A stretch of 64,000 nt of DNA from Isoetes taiwanensis (lineage: Eukaryota > Streptophyta > Lycopodiopsida > Isoetales > Isoetaceae), in contig JAJEKV010000034.1 in the NCBI GenBank assembly GCA_021234155.1, forward strand, positions 15,052,671 to 15,116,670, read 5' to 3'. The position numbers and the translations under genes are program-made. Below, in pieces: positions 10,560-31,030 of the stretch; position 1 is the stretch's first letter; each line of letters begins with the position of its first letter. The notes beneath the pieces are model-generated. The model saw nothing but the letters and a program-made list of their open reading frames with translations. It was not told where the DNA came from and ran no database searches.

Positions 10560-12684
10560 TGACAATGCTTTATAGCAGTAACACAGATATGAAGTTTATG
10601 CTAGTAAGAAATAAGCAGATTTCATGGTATTTGTTTCAATAAGACCATACAACCTATATAAGAGATGTCTATATATGTCATTTCTCACATTTTGAACTAT
10701 TTTAAAGGCATATTTAGGGAAAAGTAGTGTCTTTTTCTATGAACCAAAGAAGTATATATGAAATGTTATGTGGTCTATTTATATCATGATGACATGGCTA
10801 AATCCACTTGAATTCATCAATAAACATCACTAACTTAATCATTGTGGGGTTTTGGACCTATAATTATGGAGTTGACCCAACTTTTTATACTCTAATGTAT
10901 TAATCCGGTTGTTGTACATCATGTTTGAATTCCAAAAATTGCATGGTTACACCCTAGTTACACTATATGTAAGTTGATAAGAGTTATGTTCTATGTAGAT
11001 ATAAATAGAACGCATCATTTATTACACACATGGCATTATGGATGGTTGTTATTGGAGCATTTTAACATATACTTTTGTCCAGAATTCTGTATAGTAGATT
11101 CTTTTAGTAGATATTGAGATTAACATGACTTATGAACACTCCAAAAAATCATGAAACTATAGCTCGTATAGTTAGCAACTCGTGGCCACAAGAATTAAAT
11201 CAAAACTTATTATAATGAGAGAGTAACAATTCTTGAACTTCAACCCGCTTTCTTGACCAAAATAGGGTTTGGCGGCTTCCACCAATGTCAGATGATAGCA
11301 AGAAAACATAGGAACATAAAACTCAATGTGTTCTATGATAAACAGGCAAATACCTCCAACTTTAGCAAGGTTTAGGTCACTTTATACTAGAAAGATTGAA
11401 GAAGGCAGTTATGGACTGTTGCAGAAAGTGCCAAATTCTTCAATGTTTGAGCAATCACCACAAGGTATAGGTGAGCCCATTGGTCTTGAAATTCTCAGAG
11501 GTCATTAAGAAATTAGTGAAGACTCAAATGATGGTGGTATATTATAAAATTGAAATTTCTTTTGTGAGTTACATGGGTTTAAGTGGCAGAGGTCATAAGG
11601 GCCAGTTCTGGTCCATGGATCAGGAATGGTCCCAGGGACAGGTCTAGTGCTAAGATCTGGATTGGTTTAGCATCCAGGTCAGACATGAACTAAAATGATG
11701 TATACCTTATAAATATGAAAGCCCTATATCCTTTATAATAATGTTTTAGGGTGTGTCGTGAACCACGCCCTAAAACTTTCGACGGCCCAAATTTAGCTTA
11801 CAAGTTATTTCGACGGTCAAGATAGTCCATCATCATCTTACCCTTTTCTTTCTTCTTTTTCTTTTCTGCGAGCTGCTTCTTCACTTCTAAGGGCTGAATC
11901 GCTAGGGTTAGGAAGGATCGGTCCGACATGTTTCGTCGGGTTTCACTTTGTTGAAATGATTGAGCCACAGTGAAGGCCACATGTTTGCTACAATGCCAAG
12001 ATTCAGATTAGAGCAACCTCAGATTACAAATGGAAGCTCGCAGGGCGCCTTGCACTGCTTGCTTATTCATAAAATTTTCAATCATAGGTATAATCTTAGA
12101 AGCCCCATTCTAAGATCTAGAGTTGCAAAGTGGCTGGAGCTTTATAATATATTTAGAAGAAGCGGTTGGCTGATTGGAGATCAGATGGCACCTGTCATGC
12201 TATTCTAACACTTTCCAATCTAGGAGCAAATGCACGTCTCTTCCTTTTGTTTGTGACCTTGAGCTCTTAACGGAGATTAAATTTTTGAAGAAGTTGCATC
12301 ACGAAGACATCATTTGAAGGAGATTGTGACGTCTAAAGGTGAGGAACGTGCTGGCTAAGAAGCTTTTTTATTGTCTTTGATTTTTAATGATTATTTTTCC
12401 TTGCAGTTTTTGACGAAGATGAGAAAGCCAAGCAAGCAACTTTACAAGATCTAGCAAAGCAATGTGTTTCATGATTAAGCAAAACAAAACAACACGCAGA
12501 CCAAATCCGGGTAATTTGGTGTTTTTGCTTCATAGTTTGCTAAATTTTCAAAGTCTGATATTTGTTAATTTGATGTATCTTTTGACCGAAGATAGATGAT
12601 AAAAATATTTACAAAGGAAGCATCTATATGGTTTTCGAATATATGTATCATGATTTTACACCGGTCTGATTAGTAGTTTTAATA
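10560..12684. other. Intergenic or decayed transposon DNA, no recognisable gene
   Basis: AT-rich, with short frames only. One small inverted repeat at 11743-11776 pairs GTTTTAGGGTG with CGCCCTAAAAC (10 of 11 positions) around a 12-base loop; TTTCGACGG then occurs twice within 50 bases. No transposon termini could be paired here. Confidence 0.5.
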
Positions 12685-13502
12685 TTGGACCACTCGCATA
12701 CGATCCATCAGCAGGTGACATATGAGATATCACAACTGCAGAGAGAGCTCAGGCAAGCAGTGGAACAGATTACACAGTTGGCTACTGCAAGCGCCCGTCT
12801 TGCAGACCATGAAGCTAGAATGCATCAGATGCAAGCAAGGTTGGACACCCTAGAAACAGGGATAGGTTCAATACTGTATATGTTTTATACGTAATACGTA
12901 TTTTCCGTTTGATACGGCACAAATTTGACGTTTAATATGTCAAAAATACGTCCAAAAAATTTTTATTGCCGAAAAAAATTTCGTAAAGTTTAAACCTTCT
13001 TTTTTTTTTTTTTTTTTTTTAAGTTTAAATCAAAGGTTTCGCTTTACGCAAAAAAACGTTTCGCGTAAAGTTTAAACGGAAGGTTTCGCTTTACTGTTAA
13101 AATGTTTTTTTCCTACCGGGCGAAAGTATAAAATACGAAAAATACGTATTTTTCCCAAAAATACGTATTTTTGGACTTTATACGTCTGAAAAAATAATTT
13201 CATACGTACAGAACCTATCCCTGCCTAGAAAAGAGACAACCAGAAGGACAGGAAGCAAACACCGGGATCTCAGCTCTAGAGAAGAGGATGGCCGAAGTTT
13301 CATCGAGAGATGTATGATCTCCGCCGAGATGAAGCGAGCAGTGCATCGCCGGGAGGCGGCATCAACAAGGCGTTTCAATGCCGGAGGCAGAGGTGGCCTG
13401 TGGAATCAGGCAGTGTCCTTCGCGAGGAGCGGGGATCGCCAATCCCGTCGGTTGAACCTCATTGTCAGGGGCTTGCCCGAAGAGCATGGGGAAGATCTGT
13501 AG
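12685..13502 (+). pseudogene. LINE (L1-type) ORF1 fragment, broken
   Basis: Before the inserted MITE the frame encodes a heptad-rich coiled coil (ISQLQRELRQAVEQITQLA... ending near QARLDTLE). After it the same type of sequence resumes (ISALEKRMAEVSSRD), then a frame change leads to RRLNLIVRGLPEEHGEDL at about 13447-13500. That last motif is typical of the RRM region of L1-like ORF1 RNA-binding proteins (R-x-N-L-x-x-x-G-L-P-E). The copy is inactivated by the MITE at 12857, by a stop near 13315 and by frameshifts. The endonuclease part of the same LINE follows. Confidence 0.7.
12857..13223. mobile_element. hAT-type MITE, 367 bp, with 8-bp target duplication
   Basis: Perfect 13-bp terminal inverted repeats CAGGGATAGGTTC...GAACCTATCCCTG bound the insert. 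It is flanked by the direct repeat CCTAGAAA at 12849-12856 and 13224-13231. An 8-bp duplication and CAGGG-type termini are diagnostic of the hAT superfamily. The interior is AT-rich with repeated TACGTATTTT words and a T run at about 13000-13020; it encodes no transposase. It sits inside the LINE ORF1 frame, so it is younger than the LINE insertion. Removing it rejoins the coiled-coil frame. Confidence 0.93.
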
Positions 13503-13756
13503 GCTAAGCTTTAATGCCCTTTGCCGACGGACTACAACCGCATATTTGGGGTGTGAAACCCGACCGCGAGTCGGGGGCCAAACATGAGACCCGACCGGGT
13601 CAAATTCACGCGATGTTGGACCAGGCATCGAAGACTCTATTGCTGCAAGCGTGCTAGCCGGTTGAAGGGGACATCAATATACTCCGGTGCAACAAAAAGG
13701 AGAGCGAGAGGAGTTCACAAAAATCGGATAAGTCGACAAAGGCGGGGGTCGGCAGT

Positions 13757-14317
13757 TTGGTTAATGGCAAGATGAAGGTGTTTGTACCTCCGCGCCACCA
13801 AAGAAGCGCGAGGCGTGGCGATGGGGGGGGACATCTAGACCTTTCACCTCCCGAGCGGCAAAACCGGATGCAACAGCCGGGACCCGGTGCTTTCGGGCAC
13901 CACACGGGCGACCCCCGCAACCTCCTCGGGGGAGCTGGTGCGGGACAACCGCCACATGCGGATAGGGGCCGATATCTCCGACTTGTATCATGGAACTGTA
14001 GGGGATTCCCCTGGAAGAAGGGCAGCGGCCTTGTTGGGATCGCTACAGGTATGGACATCATCTTCTTGCAAGAGACATGGGAATATCGTAGGCATCAGCT
14101 GCCGGACATCCCGGGATACCAGTGCTTCTCGCTCGCTAATGTGCGCCATGGCAAGCGAGGATATGGAGGGGTGGCATGCTACTTCAAAGATGCTATAGCA
14201 GCCACGGTCTCGCTCCACAAGGCTGACAGACTTAACCGCTACCTGTGGATGAGAGTACTGGAGCCTCATCATCGTCCATTATTTATTGCATGTTGTTGTC
14301 CGCTCAAGTTCTGGTAA
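13757..14317 (+). pseudogene. LINE ORF2 endonuclease domain fragment
   Basis: The 186-codon frame has an apurinic-type (exonuclease-endonuclease-phosphatase fold) domain from about residue 75. LRLVSWNCRG is strand 1 with the Asn, DIIFLQETW at 100-108 carries the catalytic Glu, and RGYGGVACYF is the next conserved block. These are hallmarks of plant L1-type LINE ORF2. The first 70 residues are low-complexity, Gly/Arg/Pro-rich linker. The frame stops after FIACCCPLKFW; the remaining endonuclease, reverse transcriptase and 3' tail are missing. Losing the 3' part is unusual for a LINE, since 5' truncation is the rule, so a later rearrangement at about 14310 is likely. Confidence 0.8.
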
Positions 14318-14533
14318 TAGTTCCTTCAGCTCAGCCTCTGTATCTTGGCATATAGCCCGAATACCGTCTGCACGACTTGGTTTATCCTTAATCATTCCTT
14401 CCCATTTTTTTAAATCTTTATTCATCTTCTCGGTCTGGAACTCAAGTTGCTGAACCTTCGTTTGTAGCATCACATGGTTATGGCAGATGTATAAAGCAGG
14501 AAAGCCCTCAAAGCCTGACATGGCTAGGATCAC
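14279..14533 (-). pseudogene. Coiled-coil exon fragment of an unknown gene
   Basis: The minus-strand frame contains a strongly helical, heptad-like, charged stretch (KVQQLEFQTEKMNKDLKKWE ... TEAELKELLPELE). The composition looks like real coding sequence rather than a shadow. It begins where the LINE homology on the other strand breaks off and runs opposite to it. I cannot identify the gene. It lies just outside the Helitron at 14650. Confidence 0.4.
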
Positions 14534-14649
14534 CAGAAAGCCGCTTTACATTTGATCACGTTGTCCGTGAAACTATTACACAGGAATCCTACCTGCACGC
14601 TTAGAGCAATACAGGTGCGCAAGCATACCGTTCTACTCGTAACATTGTA

Positions 14650-17458
14650 CTAGTAATAGTGCCCAGCGTTGCTGGGCATAATTCTGGAACTTATAATTCT
14701 GGAACCTATAAATGTTAGAACCTGTGCATTTGCATATACAGTAACTTCTAGGCCATTGGAGTTGTTGTTCATTGTGTGTTGCACCTTTACTTAGAGCTAC
14801 TTTAAAAGTACTTTGCACCTTAAAAAATATTTGGATATTTGCATAAAATATGAAACTTGTGCTCATGAGTCTTGCTAATTAAATATGAAACATTACAAAA
14901 GATAAAATATGAACATTGCAAAGGATGAAAGATGGGGTCAATGGATTATCTTGAATATATGTATTTCATGTGTGCCTATTGTAATATTGTAGGAAACAAA
15001 GCTTTATTTTGAACCATTAACAAAAAGTGTGTTGCAAACCAATGGTAATAGAGAATTTTTTCAAATCTATGGACCAAATTGGTAAGGAGTGAGCAATCCA
15101 TTGTCCCACGCTTTCATTTCTGTTAAAGAGTAAGCAACCCATTGTCCCAAGCCATTGTTCTACGCTTTTGCTCCCGTTAAGGAGTGAGCAAACCATTGTC
15201 CCATGCTTCCATTCCCGTTCATAGTTACCATTGTCCCAAGCCAAAGAGAAAAATAAATTCATTCTTTTTTCTAACATGGCATAGACTGGTGTGGAATCTC
15301 AACATTAAATCATGTTCTTAGGAGTTGTTTCAGCATTAAATCATGCTCTCAAAAGACATGGCATAGCAGAATGTTAGTGGAATTTCAACACAATCATATT
15401 CTCAAGTTTGAGTGACACACCATCTCATCATAACAGGACACTTCCTTTTACAATATATATGCATTGTAAAACTCACAATTCTTGGTAATTGATATCATAG
15501 AGCTACTATTTTTATCGCAGGGCCAAGGACATTTCTAATTAATTTTAAAGAATTTGTGGTAGCCCGGTAAATGGGTAGAAATAGACGTGGAATCACCTTT
15601 CTTCGTATTGGGATAAGAAAGAGAGGCATGTTACATAGAAAAATCAAGCAAGTAAACAGAATGCTTGAAGATACCAATCTGCCTACTACCACATGTTCAC
15701 CTGCTTCTGATATGTTTTATTTCTTCATGCCCACCAAATTTAAGCACCCCATCTGTTCCTTAGTCAACTCCTCATTTCTTATATTGAACTGCATGATGTC
15801 TAAACCAAAGTTTATATATGACCATGTGAAAGATGTCATACGGTAGAGGTGGTGTATGCCACTCAAAGTGATTTTGAACCTGCAAGAAAAACGAATTAGG
15901 ATTTAAAACATATCATCTAAGATAATTTATGCCTATTTTTCTGAATAGCTAGCATGTCTTGCCCTTTGTTCTGCAGAATGCATATATGCAGTTTGTTGCC
16001 CTTATGAAAATTAGCGTGAAGGAAGATCAAAGAAGAGAACTTACTTGTAAAATTCTGCAATTCATGACATCATTAAAGGGTAAGTCATAATAATCAGATG
16101 GAATTACTGCAAGAAATTGTGTGAACTTTAATTGATGGACAACAAATCTGAACAAACTACCAACATATATAAGATTCCTGGAATGATCTAAGGTTTAGAA
16201 GTCCATCTAAGTTGTTCATCTAATGTACCTGGAATGCAATCATAGTATAATCGTCTGCTTCATCCATGATCTGTGATGGCTTTTCCTGTTACTCTTTCTG
16301 GTTCTCTTCAAATGCTAAATGTTCTGCCTGCGATGAGCGTATCATTGGCAGACCATTTTAAAGTATGAATAAAGATATAATAGAACAGAACAGCCAGTCC
16401 TGTAGGCTGAATCCACTGCATAACCTTGTAAAATCATACGTGGGAAGGACAGACACCCATGTATTTCATTCTTCTTCTCTGTGGCTGTAATGACCTGATG
16501 CTTTTCTTGGTAAACTCCGCCCCTGATTGATGAATTCGAATAAAGGGAAAAGGTAAAAATAAGCTAAACCATGAACAGAGGAGTCAAAAACTTAAAACGT
16601 CCAAACCTGAAGAATCGCATCAAGTAGACCTGCAGTTCAGAGTGGCACAAAACTCATTGCACAAAACTCAGTTGCAAAAGCCATAGCCGGATTTGGCTCA
16701 GTCATAGCAACCCAGCTAGAAGAAACCCAGCCACCTTCACCATTGCACGCCATAGCCAAGTACTGGATCACCCTAAATGGCTCAGTTTGTGCTCAAAAAT
16801 CGGCCAGATATTTCTGTATACAACCAAGAATGAAGAAGCTTCCAGATTTTTGCATCAAACTGATGTGTTACCTCATTTTCATGTTGGCATGGAGCCGACG
16901 TCTCCAACAGGCCGTCATATGCAAATCTCGCAGGTATTTTTTGTTGTCACCCATTCCAAATCCTACCCACCAGCCCAGGAAACCTAATGAGCTTAGAAAA
17001 AAATCGTCATGTAGGCATTCTCTGTTAAACTTGGAACTAAATCACATGGCCAAGAATTTTTCTGTATTTGATCAAGAATCCGGAAGTAAACTTGGCCCGA
17101 AAAATCTTGGCGATCACCACATTAACCTCAAAATCTTGTAAATGATTCTTCTAGGGTTTGCAAGCCATAGTCAGGCCACAATCAACAGACTAAACTGAAC
17201 AACCCTCAACCTGAAGACTAAATCCAGAACATATCCGTGAACTGGAGGCCGAAGCTGTAACACAAAATGGAAGGTTAAAAAACCCTAAAAAAAAGTCACG
17301 AAAACAGCCATCCGTCGGATGTAGGCAAAATAAAAAAAACCCTAAGAAAGGTAATTAGGAAACGAAGCAGATGATGCCACGTGGCCTGGCGGAATCTCAG
17401 CCGCCCAATCTAGGGCGCCATTCAAGACAGACATACACTATAATTTTATAATATTGGA
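14650..17458 (-). mobile_element. Complete non-autonomous Helitron, 2809 bp
   Basis: Left (3') end: CTAG at 14650-14653 after A, hairpin TGCCCAGCGTTGCTGGGCA at 14660-14678. Right (5') end on the minus strand: TCCAATATTATAAAATTATA from 17458, with subterminal GCGCCCTAGATTGGGCGGCTG. The base after the 5' end is C, the start of another CTAG (17459-17462), so this element is joined end to end with something that also ends in CTAG. The interior shows no Rep/helicase. It includes GCCATAGCC words at 16680-16760 and short frames that I could not identify. Confidence 0.88.
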
Positions 17459-17607
17459 CTAGAAAAGGGCCCGGCCTCTTTTACACCATTCCTCGGCTGG
17501 GCCGGCCTCCGGCCGGCCTCGCCTCGATCTGGACTAACCCATGCCCTTCTTTTTTGTAGTATTCCTCGGCTCGGCCGGCCTCCGGCCGGCCTCGCCTCGA
17601 TTTGGAC
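17459..17607 (-). mobile_element. Possible 3' end of a second Helitron family, with GC-rich 73-bp repeat
   Basis: CTAG directly follows the TC end of the preceding Helitron. It is followed by an imperfect palindrome (AAAAGGGCCCGGCCTCTTTT). Then comes a 47-base unit beginning ATTCCTCGGCT(G/C)GGCCGGCC, present twice at 17488 and 17561 (73-base period). GGCCGGCC blocks could form strong stems. The spacing differs from the main family (hairpin directly at CTAG), and no matching TC end was found to the right, so this is tentative. Confidence 0.35.
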
Positions 17608-17639
17608 CCCATTAGCACTTTTGACTGAGCCCCTTCCCT

Positions 17640-18031
17640 TTTCTAGCATCTCTCTCTCCTCTCTCTCCTTTCTCTGCTCTCTCTCCCCTTCTCTCTGTAC
17701 TCTCTATTCTCTCTCCTCTCTCTTCTCTCTATTCTCTCTCCTCTCGCTCCTCTCTCTTCTCTCTCCTCCCTTTCTTGTCCCTCCTCTCTCCCTTTGCATC
17801 TCTTCTCCCACTCTCTCTTCTCTTTCTCCTCTCTCTTCTCTCTCCTCTCTTTCTTCTCTCTTCTCTCTTTTCTCTCTCTTCTCTCTCCCTCCTCTCTCCC
17901 ATCTCTCTCTTCTCTCTCTCCTCTCTCTGCTCCCCTTCTCCCTTTCTCTTTATACTCTCTATTCTCTCTTCTCTCTCTCTCTTCTCTATCTCCTCCTCCT
18001 CTCTCTCTCCTCCCCTCTCTCTTCCCTCACA
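17640..18031. repeat. CT-rich microsatellite (CTCTCTYTTCTC)
   Basis: About 390 bases of nearly pure C/T with a TCTCTC/CTTCTC periodicity, distinct from the CCCTTTT-type tracts of the Helitrons. The open frames across it (up to 176 codons, Ser/Leu-rich) are artefacts. Confidence 0.9.
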
Positions 18032-26502
<8,471 letters not shown>

Positions 26503-27965
26503 CCAAACGAGTTTGTCAAGTCTTAAGGTTGATGTGCTCACTTTTGGAAAAAGGGAACATAAAAATTGGGCAATGGAGCCACTTCTAAAAATTGGGCAGT
26601 GGAGCCACTTCTATAATGAGGTTGCTAGCGTTTAATAACCAATTACAGGCTTGTGCAAGCATACTGGGCCAAGGTGAAATTACATGAAAACCTTATGGAA
26701 CTAGTAGTCTAGAAAATATGGCCAAACATTGTGAAGGGGCTGAATAAGCCATATAAAACAAGGTAAATGTTTTGGCAAAATAGAGAATTTGTGGTCGACT
26801 TAGATTTGTCAACGAATTGTAGGCTGTGCAAGGTCATCTATGGCAGGACTTTTTTCCAAATACCTTTGCTATATTTTAGGGCTATGATGCAGAGGCCCAT
26901 GAGAGGGCATATGGAATTTAAGTAAGTGAAACACTTGAGTTGATATTCAAAGGTACGGCAGTGCAGAATACATCTACATCTACAGGAAATTGGAATGTGT
27001 GGGACATATGATAAGCTTAAGCATGACCATGTTCGCCTGGAAGAATTCCCTCAAGGGAATATATGAGACATTTTAGCCGGACCAATGGTGTTTTTTGGCA
27101 TTATTGTATTTTTGGATAAATGCCACTAAACTTTGTGCGTTTAAAACATACAATTAGACCCTAGCAACATGATATGACTGGAGATGCGCATTTGAGAGCT
27201 CCTAAGCACTAAAATGTGGACGTGAGCAACAAAAACGTCAAGTATTAACTTGTTCTAATGAGGTAAGTGGTTACATGTTGACATGGACTAGTAAAATTAT
27301 TGGGCAAGCAAAGGGCGTGCAATAATATCTGACTTGTTTATTCAAGCTAAGGATGTGGTTTATTCTACTTTTTGCATGGACATTTGTGGCAGAAATTGTT
27401 AAGGTGAAAAATAAGGTGGGCCTCACTTGTAAGAAAGGGCATGCAAACTTTTTAGTGCATGCTTGCCACTTGGCATTTAAGGAGCTTTGCATGCTTTCCT
27501 TACTAACTTTTATTTTGCATCTAGTAACATTTTCATGGGTATCGTAGGGCACCCATTGCTGTATTTTTGTGGGCTTTAAGTTTTGTTCTAAAGGACACAT
27601 GAAGGGCACAAAAAGGTATGTAAGGTGCGGCATTTAAGACTCTCATGGCCTTAACTTGGGGCATTTAAGGTGTGACATGATAATGGATAGAGTTAGGGAC
27701 GTGGGCAATTAGGTTATGAAATTACAATGGATATATGAAAAATTATCTTAGGGCAAGTGGCCATGGAACGTGGCATCCAAACCCTAAACATTTTATGTGG
27801 AGAATCTGAGCAGAGCCGGAGGGCTCAAATATGACCGACAAGCTTTTTTGGCAGCATGCATGGTAATCCATCGGTTTACAGTGGGAAGATCCGTTGTATT
27901 CTAAGGCAAGCTGGAGAATCCATGGGACAGAAGGAGAATTCGTGGCATAGCCCCATTACATTGTT

Positions 27966-28120
27966 CTGATAGCTTCTTTTTCAATTCCTCTTGCGAAACC
28001 AGTGATTGGCATTCAAAGAGAGGTCACTAGTAATGCTGAAAGATCATTCAAGGGTATCACCAACACTAATATAGCTGATTTCTTTGAAGCTGAGGAAGAC
28101 ATAAAAAATATTCAAGAAGC
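27966..28120 (+). pseudogene. Exon-like frame in array unit, unknown protein
   Basis: A continuous frame reads IASFSIPLAKPVIGIQREVT and on through NTNIADFFEAEEDIKNIQEA. The composition is that of a real soluble protein (acidic, helical end). The same frame is present at about 32567-32745 in copy 2 and 37170-37335 in copy 3, with copies 2 and 3 extending it by FKIQR. I do not recognise the family, and no start codon or full gene is visible. Confidence 0.4.
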
Positions 28121-29781
28121 TTCGGCATCCAACGCAACCAGGTTCAGTAATGTATCTTTAAGATAATTATATAACTGAAATCTCATTTCTACTGCGTTTG
28201 CCTAAATTCTTTAGCACTTGCTCTCTTTGGGGCATAACTAGGTGTTTTAACATGATCTTTTAGGAAATGGAAACTTGGCTTCTATACCTTGATAGTTTGC
28301 TTGTGTATATCAACGGTTTTGACATCTGAACCTCTCTCTCTGTCATTGCTTCTGAAATTAAATCGCAGCCTAGCTACTGCCGATAGATTGCATGATTTTG
28401 TTGCTTAGAATCTGTAAATTGTGGCTGGAATCTTGGCATTGAGGCTTAAATATTGCTTAGGGGATCGATAAAGCTGCTCTGCTCCTTATCTTATGAGTTC
28501 TAAGCTGTTATATAATTTAAAAGCTCTGTTCAGGTTGGATCATTATTCTTAGATTTGGGTCTAGACCAATGAAAGAAGTGGAATGGAATGTAAGATAAAA
28601 CAGTTTATCTGCTGATGACTGGCTAAAAATAGCTGCCTACAAATGGTAAGGAAGTATGCAGGTTGAAAAATTGCAGCAGGATGCATTTTATGTGCTTATG
28701 GATTAGTTTATTCCTATCCAGAGGTTTCTCTTTCACCATAACCATATGGGTAACTGTGGACCTATCTTTGAGGCATGGCCACGCAATTTATTTTGAGCTC
28801 TTATAATTATTTGGTAAAGGGCGATGAGCCGAGTAGAGTTATAGCTTACCTGTCATTGCTGGTCTAGTTACCTTGTTTAAAGCTAACTTAGGCTTGGTTC
28901 AATGCAGGTAACCAACTTTACTCTTCCAAATATGCTCGTATTTGGATTTGGTTGAAGTCTTGAACATTGGAGAAAATATTTTTACTACAAGATCTGAGGA
29001 ATTTCGCCTATTATGGTTTGTACATGCTTTGATTAATTCTGGTAAGTGCATTAGCAGAACACATGGATTAATATCTTGTAACGTGTCAAATTTTGATGAC
29101 TTCTAAACTGGATATGAACATCTGAGGTAATTCTATGGATTTGAAATAATGATTGATCTATTATCTTGTTGTAATCTGCTAGTTATGTTTAATGGAAGAA
29201 AGAATATTTGGAACTGATTTTGAGCAGTTGTTTATGGTACGAGATTTAATAATCTGAATATACATAGCCTGGAGTTTTTTCCAGAAAAATATCCAGTGTA
29301 TAATTAGGCTTGCATTTGAGCACATAGAGGAACTGACATGCAAATATTTGCAGATTTAAATGCTTGAGAATGCATTTGTCTAAATACAGCAGCGTATTAG
29401 AAATTCAGGTTACACGGAATTGGTGAACATTTGCATAAGCATGCTTATGGATTATGATCATAAACCAGCATGAAATAGGTTTTTCTTGTATGTCTTAAAG
29501 TTTAAAGATTTAAGATATTGGTTCCTAAGGCTCCCCTAGTTTGACTAGGGACTGATAAGTTCTCTTTGGCTTTAAGCTTTATGTTTAAGGCCAAGGGAAT
29601 GGTCTGTACGTTCTGGGAACGGAAAGGCTTCGGATATATTCATTGACTTCAGTTTATTGGTTTAACCAATTTGAGCCTTAGGAACCAAGGTGGATTGTTT
29701 TTATTTTCTTAAATAGCATTTTATATGCTTTTACACTTATCATTCTGATTCCAGAAGTTCTAACGTTTTCCTGAATTTTAG

Positions 29782-29866
29782 GAGGGAATACAACGTAAAT
29801 GAGAAAATCTCTCAAATTCCTGAAATGGAGAGTACTCAGCTTGCAAATAAGGAATCTTCAGAGTGA
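29782..29866 (+). pseudogene. Exon-like terminal frame in array unit
   Basis: After a TTTTAG acceptor the frame REYNVNEKISQIPEMESTQL runs to a TGA (29864-29866). It recurs at about 34400-34483 and 38981-39065. It could be the last exon of the gene whose other exon lies at 27966. That is inference from order and strand only. Confidence 0.35.
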
Positions 29867-30771
29867 TACATAGACCTTGTTGCTTTGGTCCAAACTAACA
29901 AGCGTCAATCATGGCAGATTAATGGAGCGTCAATCATGGCAGATTAATGGAGCAGTACCCACCAGGGTGGTTTTTTACATACAAACAAGGTACTCTGGTT
30001 ACATATTCAAGACACAAACTTGCTTTGCAAGCATTAGCCCCTTGGGCAAAATTCAAGACACAAACTTGCTTTGCAAGCATTAGCCCCTTGGGCATAACTG
30101 GCTATTATGCCTTGGCTATTATGCCTTTACTTCAGGGCCTTGCCCCAATACTTGTCCCAATTGTAACAGGTTGATCGTGCATTTATTGGTCCATTTCATG
30201 GCATAAAAACTCTGTTATGCTGCAAGAAATCTGCAACAGCTAATACATGGCACTTGAGGTGGCACAACGTACATGGCAATTGAGGAGGATACCTTCCCGT
30301 GCCCGAAGTTTTGACACTACAACCATCATCAGAATCCGCAAAACTTTCAAAACTCACAGGTAATCTCAAATTTTTCTGCTATTAATGGAGCACTACCCAT
30401 TAACGTGATCTTTTGAGACACACAAATAAGGTATCTCTTACTATGGTTGTTATGCATCAACTCGCTTAATATTCAGTGTCTTTTTTAAAGTTACTGCCTT
30501 GCAAGAGATCTGCTAATGTGGTTTACAATTCCAATATAACATAGTTATTCTTCTTACGAATTAACTATGATTCGAAACCTGAACTTGCTTTTGCAAGTGT
30601 TAGCCCTTTGGGCAAAGCGGCTATTATGCCTTTACTTGAGGTTCTTGCATCGATATTTTTCCCAAGCTGTAATAGGGTGATGGGTTATTCTACTCATCAA
30701 TTCCATATCTCTTGGAGATAACATTATGATAAAGGGATAAACTACCGTTCTACATCTCCAAATATGTGCAG

Positions 30772-30910
30772 GTTGAGGCATGCTGACTCTGGCATTGGTC
30801 AAACAACTTCTTTTTATCCCAGATCCATGATTAAAGACATTCATACATTTATGGCACAATGTACAGAACCTTTTCACAAGCTTGAGCTTCAGGATAGCTA
30901 TCACTATTAG
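30772..30910 (+). pseudogene. Exon-like terminal frame in array unit (SIGQTT type)
   Basis: Following ATGTGCAG, the frame LRHADSGIGQTTSFYPRSMI continues through DIHTFMAQCTEPFHKLELQD to a TAG at 30908-30910. The same frame is at 35362-35500 and 39972-40109, where Ser/Pro and His/Tyr substitutions keep it open. The opposite-strand frame of 93-95 codons is its shadow. The protein is not recognised. Confidence 0.4.
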
Positions 30911-30969
30911 GGCACTCAAATTATACAGGTATGACTAAATTTACTGCTCAGATTTGCAATAAATGATAG

Positions 30970-31030
30970 TGGGGGGGGGTCCTTATGTAGAATAGGGACC
31001 CTCCCCTCCCTTTTCTACATACAGACCAGC
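30970..31030. repeat. G-run and inverted repeat near the array-unit border
   Basis: A run of about ten G is followed by TATGTAGAA ... TTCTACATA, a perfect 9-bp inverted repeat enclosing the pyrimidine-rich GGGACCCTCCCCTCCC. It is present also at 35565-35615 and 40170-40220, with the G run shortened to GCAGGGGGGG. It marks the last 100 bases of every unit, just before the short (TA)n at the unit junction. Confidence 0.7.

Noticed and set aside
27271-27633. 120-codon minus-strand frame, also in array copy 3
   Set aside because: Disrupted in copy 2 by small indels, no recognisable domain, and overlapped by another open frame on the plus strand. No basis to prefer it.
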